Origin: Mastigias papua
Lineage: Eukaryota; Cnidaria; Scyphozoa; Rhizostomeae; Mastigiidae
DNA: 64,000 nucleotides
Assembly: GCA_964019165.1 (NCBI GenBank)
Contig: OZ025269.1
Coordinates: 15,655,187 to 15,719,186, forward strand
Direction: 5' to 3'
Position numbers and translations under genes: made by a program
The notes under the pieces: model-generated
What the model saw: only the letters and a program-made list of their open reading frames with translations
The model's database searches: none
What the model was told of the DNA's origin: nothing
Part shown: positions 33,968 through 46,235 of the stretch, piece by piece
Layout of the letters: every line of letters starts with the position of its first letter
How positions within the stretch are numbered: the first letter of the stretch is position 1

Positions 33968-36900
33968 TTTATTTATTTATGATCTATTTCCAATTTATTT
34001 AAAGTTGGCTAATTATACAGTTACTAAGCTAATTCAGGCCAACAAGAAAATGCACAAGAATAGAATGAATACATGCATGTACAGATACATAGATATGAAA
34101 GTAAAAACGGAATAGAATTGTGGATGTTTATTTTGGTGAGTGTAGAATCCTAGAACGTCAATATGAGGAATATACTGCTTGCAAGTGGAGATAGCACTCG
34201 ACGCACATAGTTGAAGGTTTTCATTTCATAATTCTTCCAAATCCTGAGATCTTTAATTAACATTAAACTTTATAGTTTAAATTCTTAAATAATCAATGAA
34301 TAATTCAAATACGAAAGCTTAGCTGAATCTGATAAACTAGCACATACTAGAGGCTGGACGTTTATTTGCACCATTTTGGGATCTTCATCCTGAAATAACA
34401 GTAGCAAAATATAATGAATAGTATGGTTTTGTAAAGTAAATTGTAAGAATTCAGTATGACAAAGGTGTTTCGCAGGTTCCAGGTATAAGGTTCAGTTGAC
34501 TTAGCAAGTGCCTAGTTGCAGAGTACCTACTAGAGGTACCTAGAGCAAGTCGTGCGTGTGTTATTTTGCTTTAGAAGCCCCATACTAAAGCATTTGTAAA
34601 GGAAAGTTACCTAGTTGGCCAAGCCCATATGAAGTGCCATCTCTTCCGCAGCCAAATTCATTCAGTATGCCCAAAGGGAAGCTATCAAATGAGAAATTGT
34701 GATAGTTCTTCTCAAATGAGAAGAAAAATGGAATTCTGTTTCGAAATTAGGGCCTAAGCTAGAAGGACAAAAACTTTTAATTACATTTCTTCTACTGGAC
34801 TAGGAAGAAGAGGACTTATTGGGCCTATGGTCTAATGCTAAAAGATGTCCTGCTGCATGCCCAAAAAATTCATTTTCTGAATTATCATCCAACAAATCTG
34901 TCATACTTGGATGCAAGTATTGTTCAGCAGATGAATTTTACTTTTGTATCGAATGCATTGAATGATTGTCGCTTTCAAATTCCTTTTGTAACCCCTTAAA
35001 ATCTCTTCTCATTTGGAACTTGGTATGTCAGCTTAAAATTGCGGCCTCATATTCACAAGGAGATCAGAATACGCCAACTACTGTAATAAAATTACATCAT
35101 AATTCTCAATCCAATGGTCTAATTTACTGTCTATGATTATTGTTTGGTAAGTTTTCTGACAAATCCACTTGCCATAGTACAAAATTGACCTATCCAATTC
35201 ATTTATTGCTTTTAATATGCTCCTGTAACTAAGTTTCATATTTACTCTCCAAACTCTATCGATTAATAATAGCTTTGATTTGAGTGTAATTTGCTGATTT
35301 GAAGTTCTTCACTGTGAATTCAACATCTGATCAACAATCTTGTCTCAAGGTTTGAGACAAGCTGGTTTATCTTATTAAAAATGTTAATTGTAAATAAATA
35401 ATATATACTGTATGAACCCACTTACTTCCTTAGTTCCATACTTGCTTTATCATTTATTTGCATACTTCCACACCTTTTTTTCCATTCATTTTGAAAATTT
35501 ACTACAATTACATGCTACCTACTATACTACATACAGTTTACTTAACAATACTACAAGAACGATACCACGGAGTGCAATATGTCATGACAACTCCGTGGCC
35601 ATTAACATGAATAACTCGTAACATGGCAAAAATTAAAACCCAGCTACAAAAATACATTTAAATACACATGAATTTCTTTAACTAATAAATACTTAGGTTT
35701 GTTCCATATTGTATACCGGGCTAGCCTAGAGCAAATCAGATCAATCTCTCTAGTGGTCAAACAGAGCGTAATCTGAAAAGTTTACATTTATAAATTTCAC
35801 ACTTTCTGACATACTTAATTATATACTTTCTTGCTTTCGCTCCTACTTATTTACTTGCAATACAGTAGTACCACATGAGTAGCACCCCGTCACTGAGAAA
35901 CTCATTTGGCAAAAGCAAGCTACTTGGTTTCTTATATATTGACAAATTGAAACACAAAACAGGCTAAATAATTTCTTATACTTACAGCAAGAAACTCATC
36001 AAATAGTGTACATATGTTTCAAAAGGAACCATCACTTTCATTCATATACCGTATTCAATTTACTGTTGTAGTCTTGGTTTTTAGACATAATTTTTGTATC
36101 GTGTTATAATATTTGTTAAGTTTTGTATTATGAAGTGCTTGGAAATTACAATTTTTCCAATCAATATTATGTTTATGAAACTTGATTTATAATTTCAGGC
36201 TGATTACACAAGGGAAGATGTGGTGCCACCTGGCAGGCTGCAGTTTCTTATAAGTTTGTCTCCTAGTGGCAGGGCAATACTGCACTGCCCTGGAGAGTGT
36301 TGTACTGCTTTTACGAAATGAAATCTGCAATGCAAATTAATCAAACAGATACATATTTCTCTTGTAAACTGATCTTATTTCACGCAGAAACTTACCATCA
36401 TATCTCAAAACTTGAATTTCATTGAAAATGTCAGTTGTAAAAAAATAGTAATCTTCTTAGTTAAGTCTGCAGTGATTCCTCATGTCACTGGTTACCGTAA
36501 ATAGCTTTCCGTCGATATGCCGGGCTATTACATAAACACACATGAATAATTGATTTCGTCTGCCTGATATTTTCGAGCTTTTTTCTTAGAATACAAAATA
36601 TTGAATAGAATCAGAATATAACTGCGAAGGTAGTTCTTTAAAAGTTTTCATGGACGTGAAGCAGCAGAGGTGCAAATAGAGGGAACTATGGGTGCAGAAA
36701 ACTCCTGTAGAGCTAGACTACCACTTTTCACTGGACAATTTCTTATCTTACTCAATAATTTATCAGACGTTTTTCCATTCTATCTTTTAAATTTAGATGG
36801 GAAGGCTTTGTATAATGGAATAGCAAAATAGACCAATCATGATAAAACGAATATATTTATTATATTTTTATCAGTAAATCATATTTATGCTTTTCTTGTT

Positions 36901-37841
36901 GACTGCTTATTATCTACGCTTCTATATAACAACAATGGTATTATATCATGAGTAGTTTATTCTGTCAGATAAAGGAGCTTCATCTTTAGCATAATTTCGG
37001 GAGGGGTTTGTAGATTACCCCTAACACTGGAGAGACAGTTACAGCACTAAGATATAGTTATTTGATACCAACTCAGCGCTGGAAGCAAGTACTTAGAAAA
37101 AGGTCCTGCATTGTCTGGAATATCACTAGTTTCAAAAATTCAGTAAATTTGTTTACAAAATTGCATATAAATGCTCTTTATATCGTAAACTCATTACCAG
37201 TAAAGTAAGTAACAGCACAGGCAATCTCATTTATGAATTTAAATAGGCATGTCTTTTAGCAAGATGCCCAAGCACCAACCTTTTTCACACCGCATGAACG
37301 TAATTTTGTTTCCTAGGTACCTTCGTGATTGTAGGCACGCTAAATTGACCACGGCTGACAATACACCTAAAATCAAGAATATGAATTGATTGACAAATAG
37401 AAGGTTGATTAAGATGAATGAATGCAAATCATTATATCAATAAAGGCTTTGTATCGTATTGTGTAGTGACCAACAGGTTACTTCCATTTTTGTATTCAGC
37501 TTATTGGAAATCCAACGGTGCGCGTACACGCTTCTTCCTTTTGAGGCGAACATAAAGTTGAATGTCCACACCAAACAAGATTAATTATCTTGATCAGGGA
37601 AAATTGATTTTTGCTAATTGCACACGGTGAGAATATTTTACTGAGCAGCGTGAACTTTTACGAGATGATTGCCTCAGAAAATAATAATATCATATCGATA
37701 CAGCAGTATGCCATCTTCTGGTATTTCGCTCAATGTGGGCTGTGCCTTATGCTTATTGCTAATGAGCTTAACTATTCATCGCATACAATAGGACAGTTAT
37801 TTTCTCATTTGATTGCAGAAATTTGATCTTGCTTAATCTAA
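33968..37841. other. Gene-poor stretch
   Basis: No recognised gene. One exon-like block at 36199-36321 follows TTTCAG and is open for 40 codons (ADYTREDVVPPGRLQFLISL...), richer in GC than its surroundings. It has no recognised family and no partner exon. The rest is AT-rich without clear structure. Confidence 0.35.
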
Positions 37842-37849
37842 CTCGCTAC

Positions 37850-37996
37850 CAGGCACGCCTGCCCGCACCGAGGGCAGGGGGGGGCAAGTTTCATATTGAG
37901 GGCACATTATAAGCATTTTTGCACTAAAATAATTAAGTCCCTGGAAAGGGTAGAAGGGGCAGCTGCCCCCCCCTGCCCCCAGCGTAGGCGTCCCTG
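37850..37996. mobile_element. hAT-type MITE with perfect 8-bp target duplication
   Basis: 147 bp with ends CAGGCACGCCTG and TAGGCGTCCCTG and G-rich/C-rich inner arms. CTCGCTAC is duplicated exactly at 37842-37849 and 37997-38004. The 8-bp duplication and CAGGG-type ends are diagnostic of hAT. Confidence 0.88.
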
Positions 37997-38009
37997 CTCG
38001 CTACTGTCT

Positions 38010-38041
38010 GCACATACACACTAACACACACTAACACACAC

Positions 38042-38094
<53 letters not shown>
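38010..38094. repeat. (CA)n microsatellite
   Basis: Three CACACACTAA units grade into a pure CA run. Confidence 0.95.
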
Positions 38095-38096
<2 letters not shown>

Positions 38097-38210
38097 TTTT
38101 TCATATATTTGATTGAATGGATACCGTTGTACGCACGAAGAAGGAGTTCACATATGAAATCTTGAAATCGGCACCAAATAAGGCTTCATTTCATTTTTCA
38201 CTTCTACTTA

Positions 38211-38745
38211 CCGTATTTACTCTATTATTCCCGCTTCTCTTTTATTCCCGCCTCTCTAGTAATCCCGCCTTTATTGCATAGATTGAACGAATAATCCCGC
38301 CTCTCCAGTAATTCCGCATGCAGGATTGTTGTGTACATTACTTTTAACTTTATTTATTCACTTGAATAAATGTTCAATCTTTGTTTCGAATATCCACTGT
38401 TACGTTTCGAATACCGTGTACCGACATGAAATGAAAACTTAGCATCACGTCATCGGGCATGATCATGGCTACTAAAACTGACACTCTTGATGTAATGCTT
38501 TGGTTTTGCTACTTTGTTGGAAAATTTTTCGTTTTGAACCTTCTTCCTATTTTAAATTGTTTACTCTAATTTGCCGCAACTATTACTAAGAGCCTTGTTT
38601 TGTTGAAACGGTATCCTCAAACTAGACTTCAAGGCATTGAAAACACAATCCCGCCTCTCCAATATATCCGCATCTCTAATAATCCCGCCATTTTTTCTTA
38701 GGTTGAAACTCTAATCCCGCAGCAGGAATATTAGAGTAAATACGG
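38211..38745. mobile_element. TA-flanked MITE with internal CCCGCCTCTC repeats
   Basis: Ends CCGTATTTACTCTATTATTC and (reverse complement of the right) CCGTATTTACTCTAATATTC, flanked by TA at 38209-38210 and 38746-38747. Just inside each end the word AATCCCGCCTCTC recurs several times in the same orientation (38226-38320 and 38645-38725). 535 bp, non-coding. Confidence 0.75.
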
Positions 38746-39839
38746 TATTTATACATGGTAAACCCTCAGGTTATACATTTGTTTTGCAGGGCGACATGTT
38801 AAAAGCTAATTTATAATATGTGTAAAACTAATCAGTAATATTTACGAAAAAATAGATAGAAATCTCACATAAAATAGAGAAATAATTACGAATCAATTTA
38901 ATGTTGCTATGCAAGCAAGGTTCTTAGGTTCGACATCCGTCTCTTGAAGGGTATGAAATAATAATTTTATATATTGCACTATCACTTTACCACAAAAGCC
39001 CTTTTTATTGCGATAATTAAAATAGAACCATATTATTTCAAATTGGCCAAGAAAGACTCTAACCCCCGTTTCGGAAAATACCCATATGGCCTGTACCAAT
39101 CTTTTTCACTACCGGGAATGGTTAGGAATGTTACCTTTGCCGTAGGTATTCTCCACCTGGTCACAGAATAGATGGCCTGGTCTAACACCTGAATCAGTGA
39201 CCTGGATCAACTGCTGCATAGAACGGTGCATTCTATAGAGAGTGACAGGTTCGAAGTGAAATGACGCGTGCTTTCGACTTGACTGAAAGAATACACAAGC
39301 TTATGTTCAATTAGTTCTCAAGAATCAAATTGGTCTTGAGTTTTCTAATAATTGACAGCTAGAGAGATCATGATACAAGAAAATATGTAAAATACCAAGA
39401 GAAAAGAGGAATAAAAGTGCAGATTTTGCAGTTTTTTTACATACATATGTCATTTAAGTCAGTTCTGAGAAAGATTATTCGTTTGCTTGTCTACAATGGA
39501 AGCATAATATCTTGGGTGTCACTGTTAGAGGAGTTGAAATGAAAAACACCAATGTGCAACCTCCTTCAACGTTTAAATAGCGACTTCTGTTCTATGCTAT
39601 CCTTCGTCGTTGTGTTTTGGTTTGTGAAACCACTTTCAACCGGTTGTCTGTGATCGAATATTCAAATTTTCCCGGTATTGTAAGTACGCATGCGTACTCG
39701 CATTGGATCATTGATCTCGTCGAACAGACAGAGAATCAACGACAGTAAGTATGTTATGAAATTTTGCCCATTTTCGGCTTAGTTTTCGGTTTAGTTCTAA
39801 AGAGGCAATCTTCTATATCTCTTCTGTAGACACCTTTTA

Positions 39840-40107
39840 TCACTTCTCGAATGATGTTGCTTTTCTCTTACAATATACATGCTTGACTTTCTCAGATAAA
39901 GGAAATAGGCCACCATCAGTCACACGTGCGAAAGTAATGGACATTTCGTCAGGGTCTTGAAGGTCGCTGTGTGAATATTTGATCGAAAGTCGTGTTAAAA
40001 TAGAGAAAAGAGTCAAATACATCAGAATGACTTACCTGTATATGAAAGTCTTGTAAAACTCAAAATAGCCACTTTACTTTGAGAATCTATAGTAATGAAT
40101 TTGTAAG
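39840..40107 (-). CDS. Possible cadherin-like exon pair (fragment)
   Basis: Two minus-strand segments, 40107-40036 and 39955-39840, join in phase 1 across an 80-base GT-AG intron. They give about 60 residues ending at a stop: YKFITIDSQSKVAILSF..., LSYTDPDEMSITFARVTDGG and LFPLSEKVKHVY. The order of an IDSxS strand turn, an acidic DPDE and a TDGG turn followed by PLS resembles the second half of a cadherin repeat. No upstream half is seen, so this could be a gene relic or coincidence. Confidence 0.25.
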
Positions 40108-41654
40108 CTGAAAGTTGCACACTGTATGATATTAGTATTACCGTTGACAAGAGTACAGCAAAGATAAAGGAGCCTATCTGTCACCATACTGCTCTTTTCC
40201 AATCCTCGGAAAAGACGTGGAAGTTTAATAGAATAATATCGATTTCAGCTTTTTTTGTTTGTGTTCTGAAATAAGCAGAACTTTGCTGTCTGGTTTGAAA
40301 TAGGCAGAACTTGGTAAATTGTAATAAATCGAACTAATGTTAAAAAGGCAATACATAATGGTTTCCATGCTTTTATCTCCTAATGATTTTTGCAAGTATA
40401 TTTTCTTATATGCCTGTTTATTACCTGATTCTCTTACTGCTCTGTTTAACCTCATAAGCCTGCTAGGCTCCCATTACATATCTATTTTGTAATCCTTCAT
40501 GAAGATAATCGATTCATGAAAATCTATTTCTGACTTGCCAAAAGCTGAATGTTTATTTAGGTATTTTCATGAGTTTTATGTTTATGATCAGTACGAGTAA
40601 ATGAAATCATAACAGGCTTTACAACCTGAATGTTATTTGTATGTATCTGGGATTTAAGTGCCATAAATATGAAAAAGTCTTTCTCCATTGTTTTGGATGG
40701 TTGGAAACTTTCTGTTAGAAATGAGGGGGGAGGGATCAAATAATCAACAGTATGTATGCAAGAGGGGAGGTGCACATGAAAAGTTTATGTGCAGGCTTTC
40801 ATGGGAAGACTATGGTAGGAGTACTAGATATCGCATGCCTAAAAGCATCCAGGTGTGTGGTGGTGTGTAATGCCCCGTGTCTCTGTGTACATACGGCTCA
40901 AAAGCAGTGTCCCCATGTATATGAAGATTTTGGTCACCCTTCCAATAGCACACCCCAGTCATTTCTGAAAATGGCAGATAAAATCTTTCATTGGTAGCTA
41001 TTTATCAATTGTGATAAAATATCATAAGGATTGAAATGACTTGGGCCTTGTTCACATTAAATATGTTTTTGGACAAATTTGATATTGCTAGCTCTGTTTT
41101 TGGCATTGCGCACAGATTATTCCACTGTAAAAACGGAGCAAAACAAAACCGCTGATAAAAATGGAGCTGTATGAAAATGGAACTAAACAAATATGAGCCT
41201 CTGTGGTCCCATTCACATTATCTTGTTTTTTTTTGGATTTGCCTTCACATTACTCAACCCTATAAACGGAGCTAAATGAGGATGCTGATAGAAATGGAGC
41301 TAAATGACAATGGGACAGAAAAATTATGGATATTTGTCGCCCCATTCACACTCTTCTGCTTTTTTACAAAAGCAGATATGTTTTGCTCCATTTTTGCAGA
41401 GTGGTGTGAACAGAGAAGACAAATAGCTCCATATATGGAAGTAAATATGAATCAAAAGGAAACCAGAGTAATGATGACAAGGCGACATCTCCTTTAAAAG
41501 CCTGATGCGTTGGGTGTATGAAGGGAGGGGAGGTCAAATTTTAGTAATTTTGGTGTTTATGTACTAACTGAATTACCCCTATAGCCTTTACATGAAAAGT
41601 TGCCATTTGAATTATTGAAGATGTGGATTTTTCTAGAATTAGCACTTTGGGACA
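40108..41654. other. Region upstream of RCC1
   Basis: No gene recognised. At 41040-41425 the phrase TTCACATT or CATTCACA recurs about four times with AAATGGAGCTAAA-type words between; the outer parts (TTGTTCACA and TGTGAACA) are roughly inverted, so this may be a decayed MITE. The RCC1 promoter should lie just before 41655. Confidence 0.35.
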
Positions 41655-44600
41655 ATGCCTGCAGGAAAGAAAAGAGCCAAAATCCAACATACAACTCAGG
41701 AGGACAATGTTGTGCCCAAAAAAGCCAGAAGAGGTATATACCTTTTTGCTAATAATCAAGCAATTCAATAGAAATTAAGATGCAACAGTTTGGGCTTTCA
41801 GGGTAAAATCAATTGCATCTGAGATAGTGCTTTCACCAAGGGCTGTTTCCAATGTCATGTTGTGCTGTGCTGTACCAGGCAAATTGTCACTGAATTTAGC
41901 TGACTACAGCACAGCACAACTCATATGCAACTAATTCACATATTTTTGTATATTCTTGTTTCTCATTGAATTTATACACTTGATTGACAATCTGTGAGCT
42001 TATGTGCTAGAAATTCATACATACCTGTTTGGATCTGCCGTGTATGGAGATTAGCTCACTATTTGCTTTTAGCATCTCTTGGATTATATATATTAGCATA
42101 TTACTACCTTTGGATGTGGTCATTCTCAAATATCTTTTGAAGGAATGATTAATTGTATTAGATGAAATATTGCATCATATGCTAGAAAACAGATGATATT
42201 GAGCTATTTAGGAAGCTTTCTTTGTCATACTTCTCTCTATCACAATTTTATCTTTGAATAGTTTCTCATCCATCTTATGAATTTCAAACAAATGGGTTGG
42301 TTCTAACTGTGGGCCAAGGAGATGTTGGGCAACTAGGACTGGGTGAAGATATTACTGAGAGAAAGAGGCCCACAGTTGTTTCAAATCTTGAAGGAAAAGA
42401 TATTGTTCAGATTGTATCTGGTGGAATGCATACAGCAGTCCTGTCAAGTAGTGGTGAGGTATGAGTTGTAATTGTTTGGTCATCTCATTGGTCAATATTT
42501 TGCTATAAACAGGGTCTTGTCATCTTACTGGCACATTTTGCTAAAAGTAATACCCCAAGAAGTGGAGTTCGGAGATGCCATGGAGGGAGGGCTTGCAGTG
42601 AGTAGAGTTTTTGGAGACTCAGTCCCCTTTTCAATGAGTATATGTTTGTCTGGTTAGCCAACCTTTTGCCACAACTATATTATGTTGTAAGTCAGTCTGT
42701 TTGAAGCACTGAATAACTTTGTAGTTATCTGAATTTGAGTAGTTTTAATCAATTTTTGGATTGAACCCTTTTGGAGTTCTTAGACTTTTATGTTTGGTCT
42801 GTCTGACTTACTTTTTATTGAACGCCCATTTTTCCCATTATGCTCGCCAAATTATGAATTTCAGTAGGATATTTTCTGCTTTTGTAATAGTGTGTTTATT
42901 ATATGTCTTTTTTATTGAACATCACAAGATTTCACTACGTCATCTTTCATACAAAATATAGTAAACAGCAATCATAAAAATGGTTACATGTATTACAACA
43001 CTATTTGAGGTTGTCAAAAGTTAAAGTCCTTATAGATTGGGTAATCTAGATCTAAAAAATGCATCCTTGTCATATAATGTTTCTTAAATATCAAGATCAA
43101 GCAGACAACATAGATCTAGATGTAGATTTTTTATTTAAACAAAAAGGTCCTAACTTTAACTAGAAAGACAGCAGATGTGCTAAATATCGAGTTATTTAAA
43201 AGTGTGACATCACAATCCAAAAACAACCCACCCACCCCTTGTCACACATTGTCACAAAACTCAGAAGACCCTCCCACCCCCCTCGCATGATGTAATATGT
43301 GAATGACCCCTAAGAGCTTTGCGATTCTCATATAGCATATGCCAGTGTTGTCGTCTGCGTTTAATGTTCAGCTGTACTGAAGTACTAATTATTACTCTTA
43401 CATGTAGGAGAAGTTTGCTTCTCACTTAGTGTACACCAGTGCTGTTTCCTTTTCATGATCATTTGTACTATAGTAGTACTAGATTTGAACTTTTGATACC
43501 TGCAGAAATACTTGACTCCCTTGCATATTATGCATTTTTGCAGTACACTTCCATCTTTCTTGTCTATTGTACTCCCATCCCTATTATACCTCCATCCCCA
43601 TTTCACCACTGTGCTATGTTAAGTTTCATCTTTGCTACTGGATCATTTTAGTTGTACACATGGGGATGTAATGATGAGGGAGCATTAGGAAGAGTGACCT
43701 CATCTGATGATGGAGATGAGTACATGCCTGGACAAGTTCAATTGCCATTGACACCCAAAATTGTCCAAGTTTCAGCTGGAGACAGTCATTCTGCTGTGTT
43801 GCTTGAAGATGGCTCTGTTTATGCATGGGGAACTTTCAGGGTATGTGATGGCTTATCATTTTCCTGGTATGTTTGGCCACATCGGCAACACACTGCACTT
43901 ACTCTTTAGTCCCCAATTAGACAGGGGGTTGGAATAGTAAGAATGGGTGGAAAATTCCCCTAATTATAATAGCTATAAATGGGTTTCACAAGTTGTTTGA
44001 ACTACTTGCTGCTCCCTAGTAGTAGGGGGCTTATTAAAAAGAGAGGGGCTGGCAATTTTCCCAGAAAAAATAAATAGGGAGGGTAATAGTAAATGGAAAT
44101 GGGTGGATTTTGTTGTGCAGTGCTTAAATAGGGGGTTGTCAATAGTTGAGGGGGTAGCATTAATTTTTTTAAGTTTTGTTGAAAAGATACTATCATACTA
44201 AAAGATACTATCCTAACCCATATAGCATATTCAGTCTTAAATTGTTGCACTTGAAAACTATTCTAGGATTATTTTTTGTTCTATTTCCGAAAAAAACTTG
44301 TTTGTTACTGAATAATATACAGTACTTCTGTTTTCATTTTATTTATTTATTTTTATTTATGGGGGTCTAATAAACAGGGGTGGATGCAAAATATTTTTTT
44401 CTATTTAGGGAGTTTTAATAAATGGAAATGGGTGGTAATTTTTGTAAAATGTCAGAGTTAGGGGGGCTACTATTAAGGGACGGAGAGTATAAGGAAAATA
44501 AAACAATACGAATTTCTTACGTTGCTTAATTACAGACGTGAAATAATAAATGGGGAGTCTTGAATGAGGATGTCCTGGGTGGATTTTTTCAGAAGTCAAC

Positions 44601-46235
44601 AAGCGGGATGGGTAGGTTTCTTCGAGACTTAAGAGTAATCAATAGTCTTGAGTACACTTGCCCCCTCCCGGATTGTTAGCTTTTGAAGGTATGTCCAACC
44701 CCCTGCATGTTTGTCCCAACCTCCCAATCATAAATGTCAATAATTTCATTTATAGAATCGAGTTTTTCCCCATAACTTACAGACCAAACAGTTTTATAAT
44801 TACCGTTCACAGTATATCTGGATTTGATTGCATAAACAAATGGTACGTGAAAAGCAAGTGCGAAAGTTGTTTATCGAAGCGTTCTTCTTCTTCTTCTTCT
44901 TCTTCTTCTTCTTCTTCTTCTTCTTCTTTTTCTTCTTTGCATTCCCTATTCGGGATTGCAGCAGCGCGTCGCCGTTCTCCACCTCAGCGGGTCCTCCGCG
45001 TCCTGCCCATTTTCCAAGCCCCAATAGTTAATTTTCAGAACATTTTCAAACCCCCTCCCCCCATTATTTCCATTCCTCGGATTATTCGACACTCAAGAGT
45101 ATATTTGCAACTAATATAGTTGCGTATAGCATTCCCCTAAGTTTCCCTCAGAACAATTATGCTTTGGAACACCTTACCTTCCGCTTCCTTTCCTGAATAC
45201 TATAACTTATCTTGCTTCAAATCTAACATCAACAAACTGGATCTTATCTCCCTATCTACTTGACTTTCCTTTCTCTTTCGTCCTTTGTCAGGGTTTTGTT
45301 ATAGGCTCTATTGGCCTTTCCCTGACATTACTTGCTAAAAACAAAACAAATTGTGTTCAAACTGTTCGTTCTAGGACTCTAATGGCCCTATCGGCCTTAC
45401 CCCCAACGGACAAAGCAAAGAACCTATAAAAGTATACCCCACAAAGGACAGCGAGGATAGAGCAGTCAAGATTACATCCGGGAATGATCATGTTGTCATA
45501 CTTACAGAAGGAGGTATGATTTTTACATTTGGGAGTGGGGAACAAGGGCAACTTGGAAGAATCAAGGAATGCTTTACTCACCGAGGTGGACGAAGAGGAA
45601 TCAGTCTTCTGCTAGCCCCGCAGTTAGTTCGCTTTAAGAAGAAGCAAAAGTTTAAAGATATATTCACTGGAAGTTTCCACACATTTGCCGTCACTGAGGG
45701 GGAAGATGATGTTTACGCATGGGGACTAAACAACTGGGGCCAGCTTGGTACTGGGGATACATATAACCAATTTGCTCCAACAGTTGTTGACTCATTAACT
45801 GAAATTCGTAAAGAACATGGCAAGGAAATAAGTTTTGCTGGAGGTCAGCATCACTCCTTAATATTGGACAACAATGGTATTGTCTATGGCGTTGGAAGGT
45901 CGGATTACGGTAGATTGGGACTTGGCCAAGAAGCAAAGGAGACATCAGAGCCTATGAAAATTAACAGTCTCGCAGAACTGAAAGTAAAGCATATTGCTTG
46001 CGGAGAAGCGTGCAGTTTTGCCGTTACGAGCACCGGTGATTTGTACTCATGGGGCCTTGGAAATACCCTTCAGTTAGGGAACGGCAGTGAAGATGATGTA
46101 CAGCTGCCAGTGCAGATTCGATCGAAAAATGTAGATCCAAGCAAGCATGATGTGATATGCGTAGCATCAGGAGGTCAGCATACAGCTATTCTAGTTAAGG
46201 AGCGCAACTCTCCTGTGAATGGTGACGTCAAGTAG
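41655..46235 (+). CDS. RCC1: RCC1, chromatin-bound Ran guanine-nucleotide exchange factor, four exons
   Basis: Seven-bladed beta-propeller that loads Ran with GTP on chromatin, setting the nuclear RanGTP gradient. Exons 41655-41733, 42262-42458, 43652-43840 and 45375-46235, all GT-AG, give 441 residues against about 420 in human. The N-terminal tail is basic ([14 protein letters not shown]...PKKARR). Propeller signatures are [56 protein letters not shown] and [11 protein letters not shown]. The Ran-contact wedge region reads [20 protein letters not shown] keeps the Asp (residue 193) matching human D182, and FAGGQHH keeps the His turn matching human H304. The tail lacks the N-terminal X-Pro-Lys that is methylated in vertebrate RCC1. 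Intron 3 holds a CTT array and a LINE fragment. Confidence 0.96.
43899..44497. repeat. Possible worn transposon in RCC1 intron 3
   Basis: The edges TTACTCTTTAGTCCCC and GGGACGGAGAGTATAAGG are roughly inverted, and the words AAATGGGTGG and TAATAAATGGAAATGGG recur inside. It resembles a degraded MITE; the ends are not precise. Confidence 0.35.
44878..44938. repeat. (CTT)n microsatellite in RCC1 intron 3
   Basis: About 60 bases of CTT repeats. Poly-Ser, poly-Phe and poly-Lys frames over it are artefacts. Confidence 0.96.
45121..45350 (+). pseudogene. 3' scrap of a non-LTR retrotransposon in RCC1 intron 3
   Basis: The plus strand reads [20 protein letters not shown] followed by [13 protein letters not shown] and a stop. 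This has the typical LINE ORF2 C-terminal form (LWN-LP ... SFK-L). A short T/C-rich 3'UTR follows with GGCTCTATTGGCCTTTCCC. It ends about 25 bp before RCC1 exon 4 and is in the same orientation. Confidence 0.65.

Noticed and set aside
37239..37427. Hydrophobic minus-strand frame with splice-like borders
   Set aside because: Short, no family and no partner exon.
44800..45031. Poly-Lys and poly-Phe frames
   Set aside because: Products of the CTT array in RCC1 intron 3.
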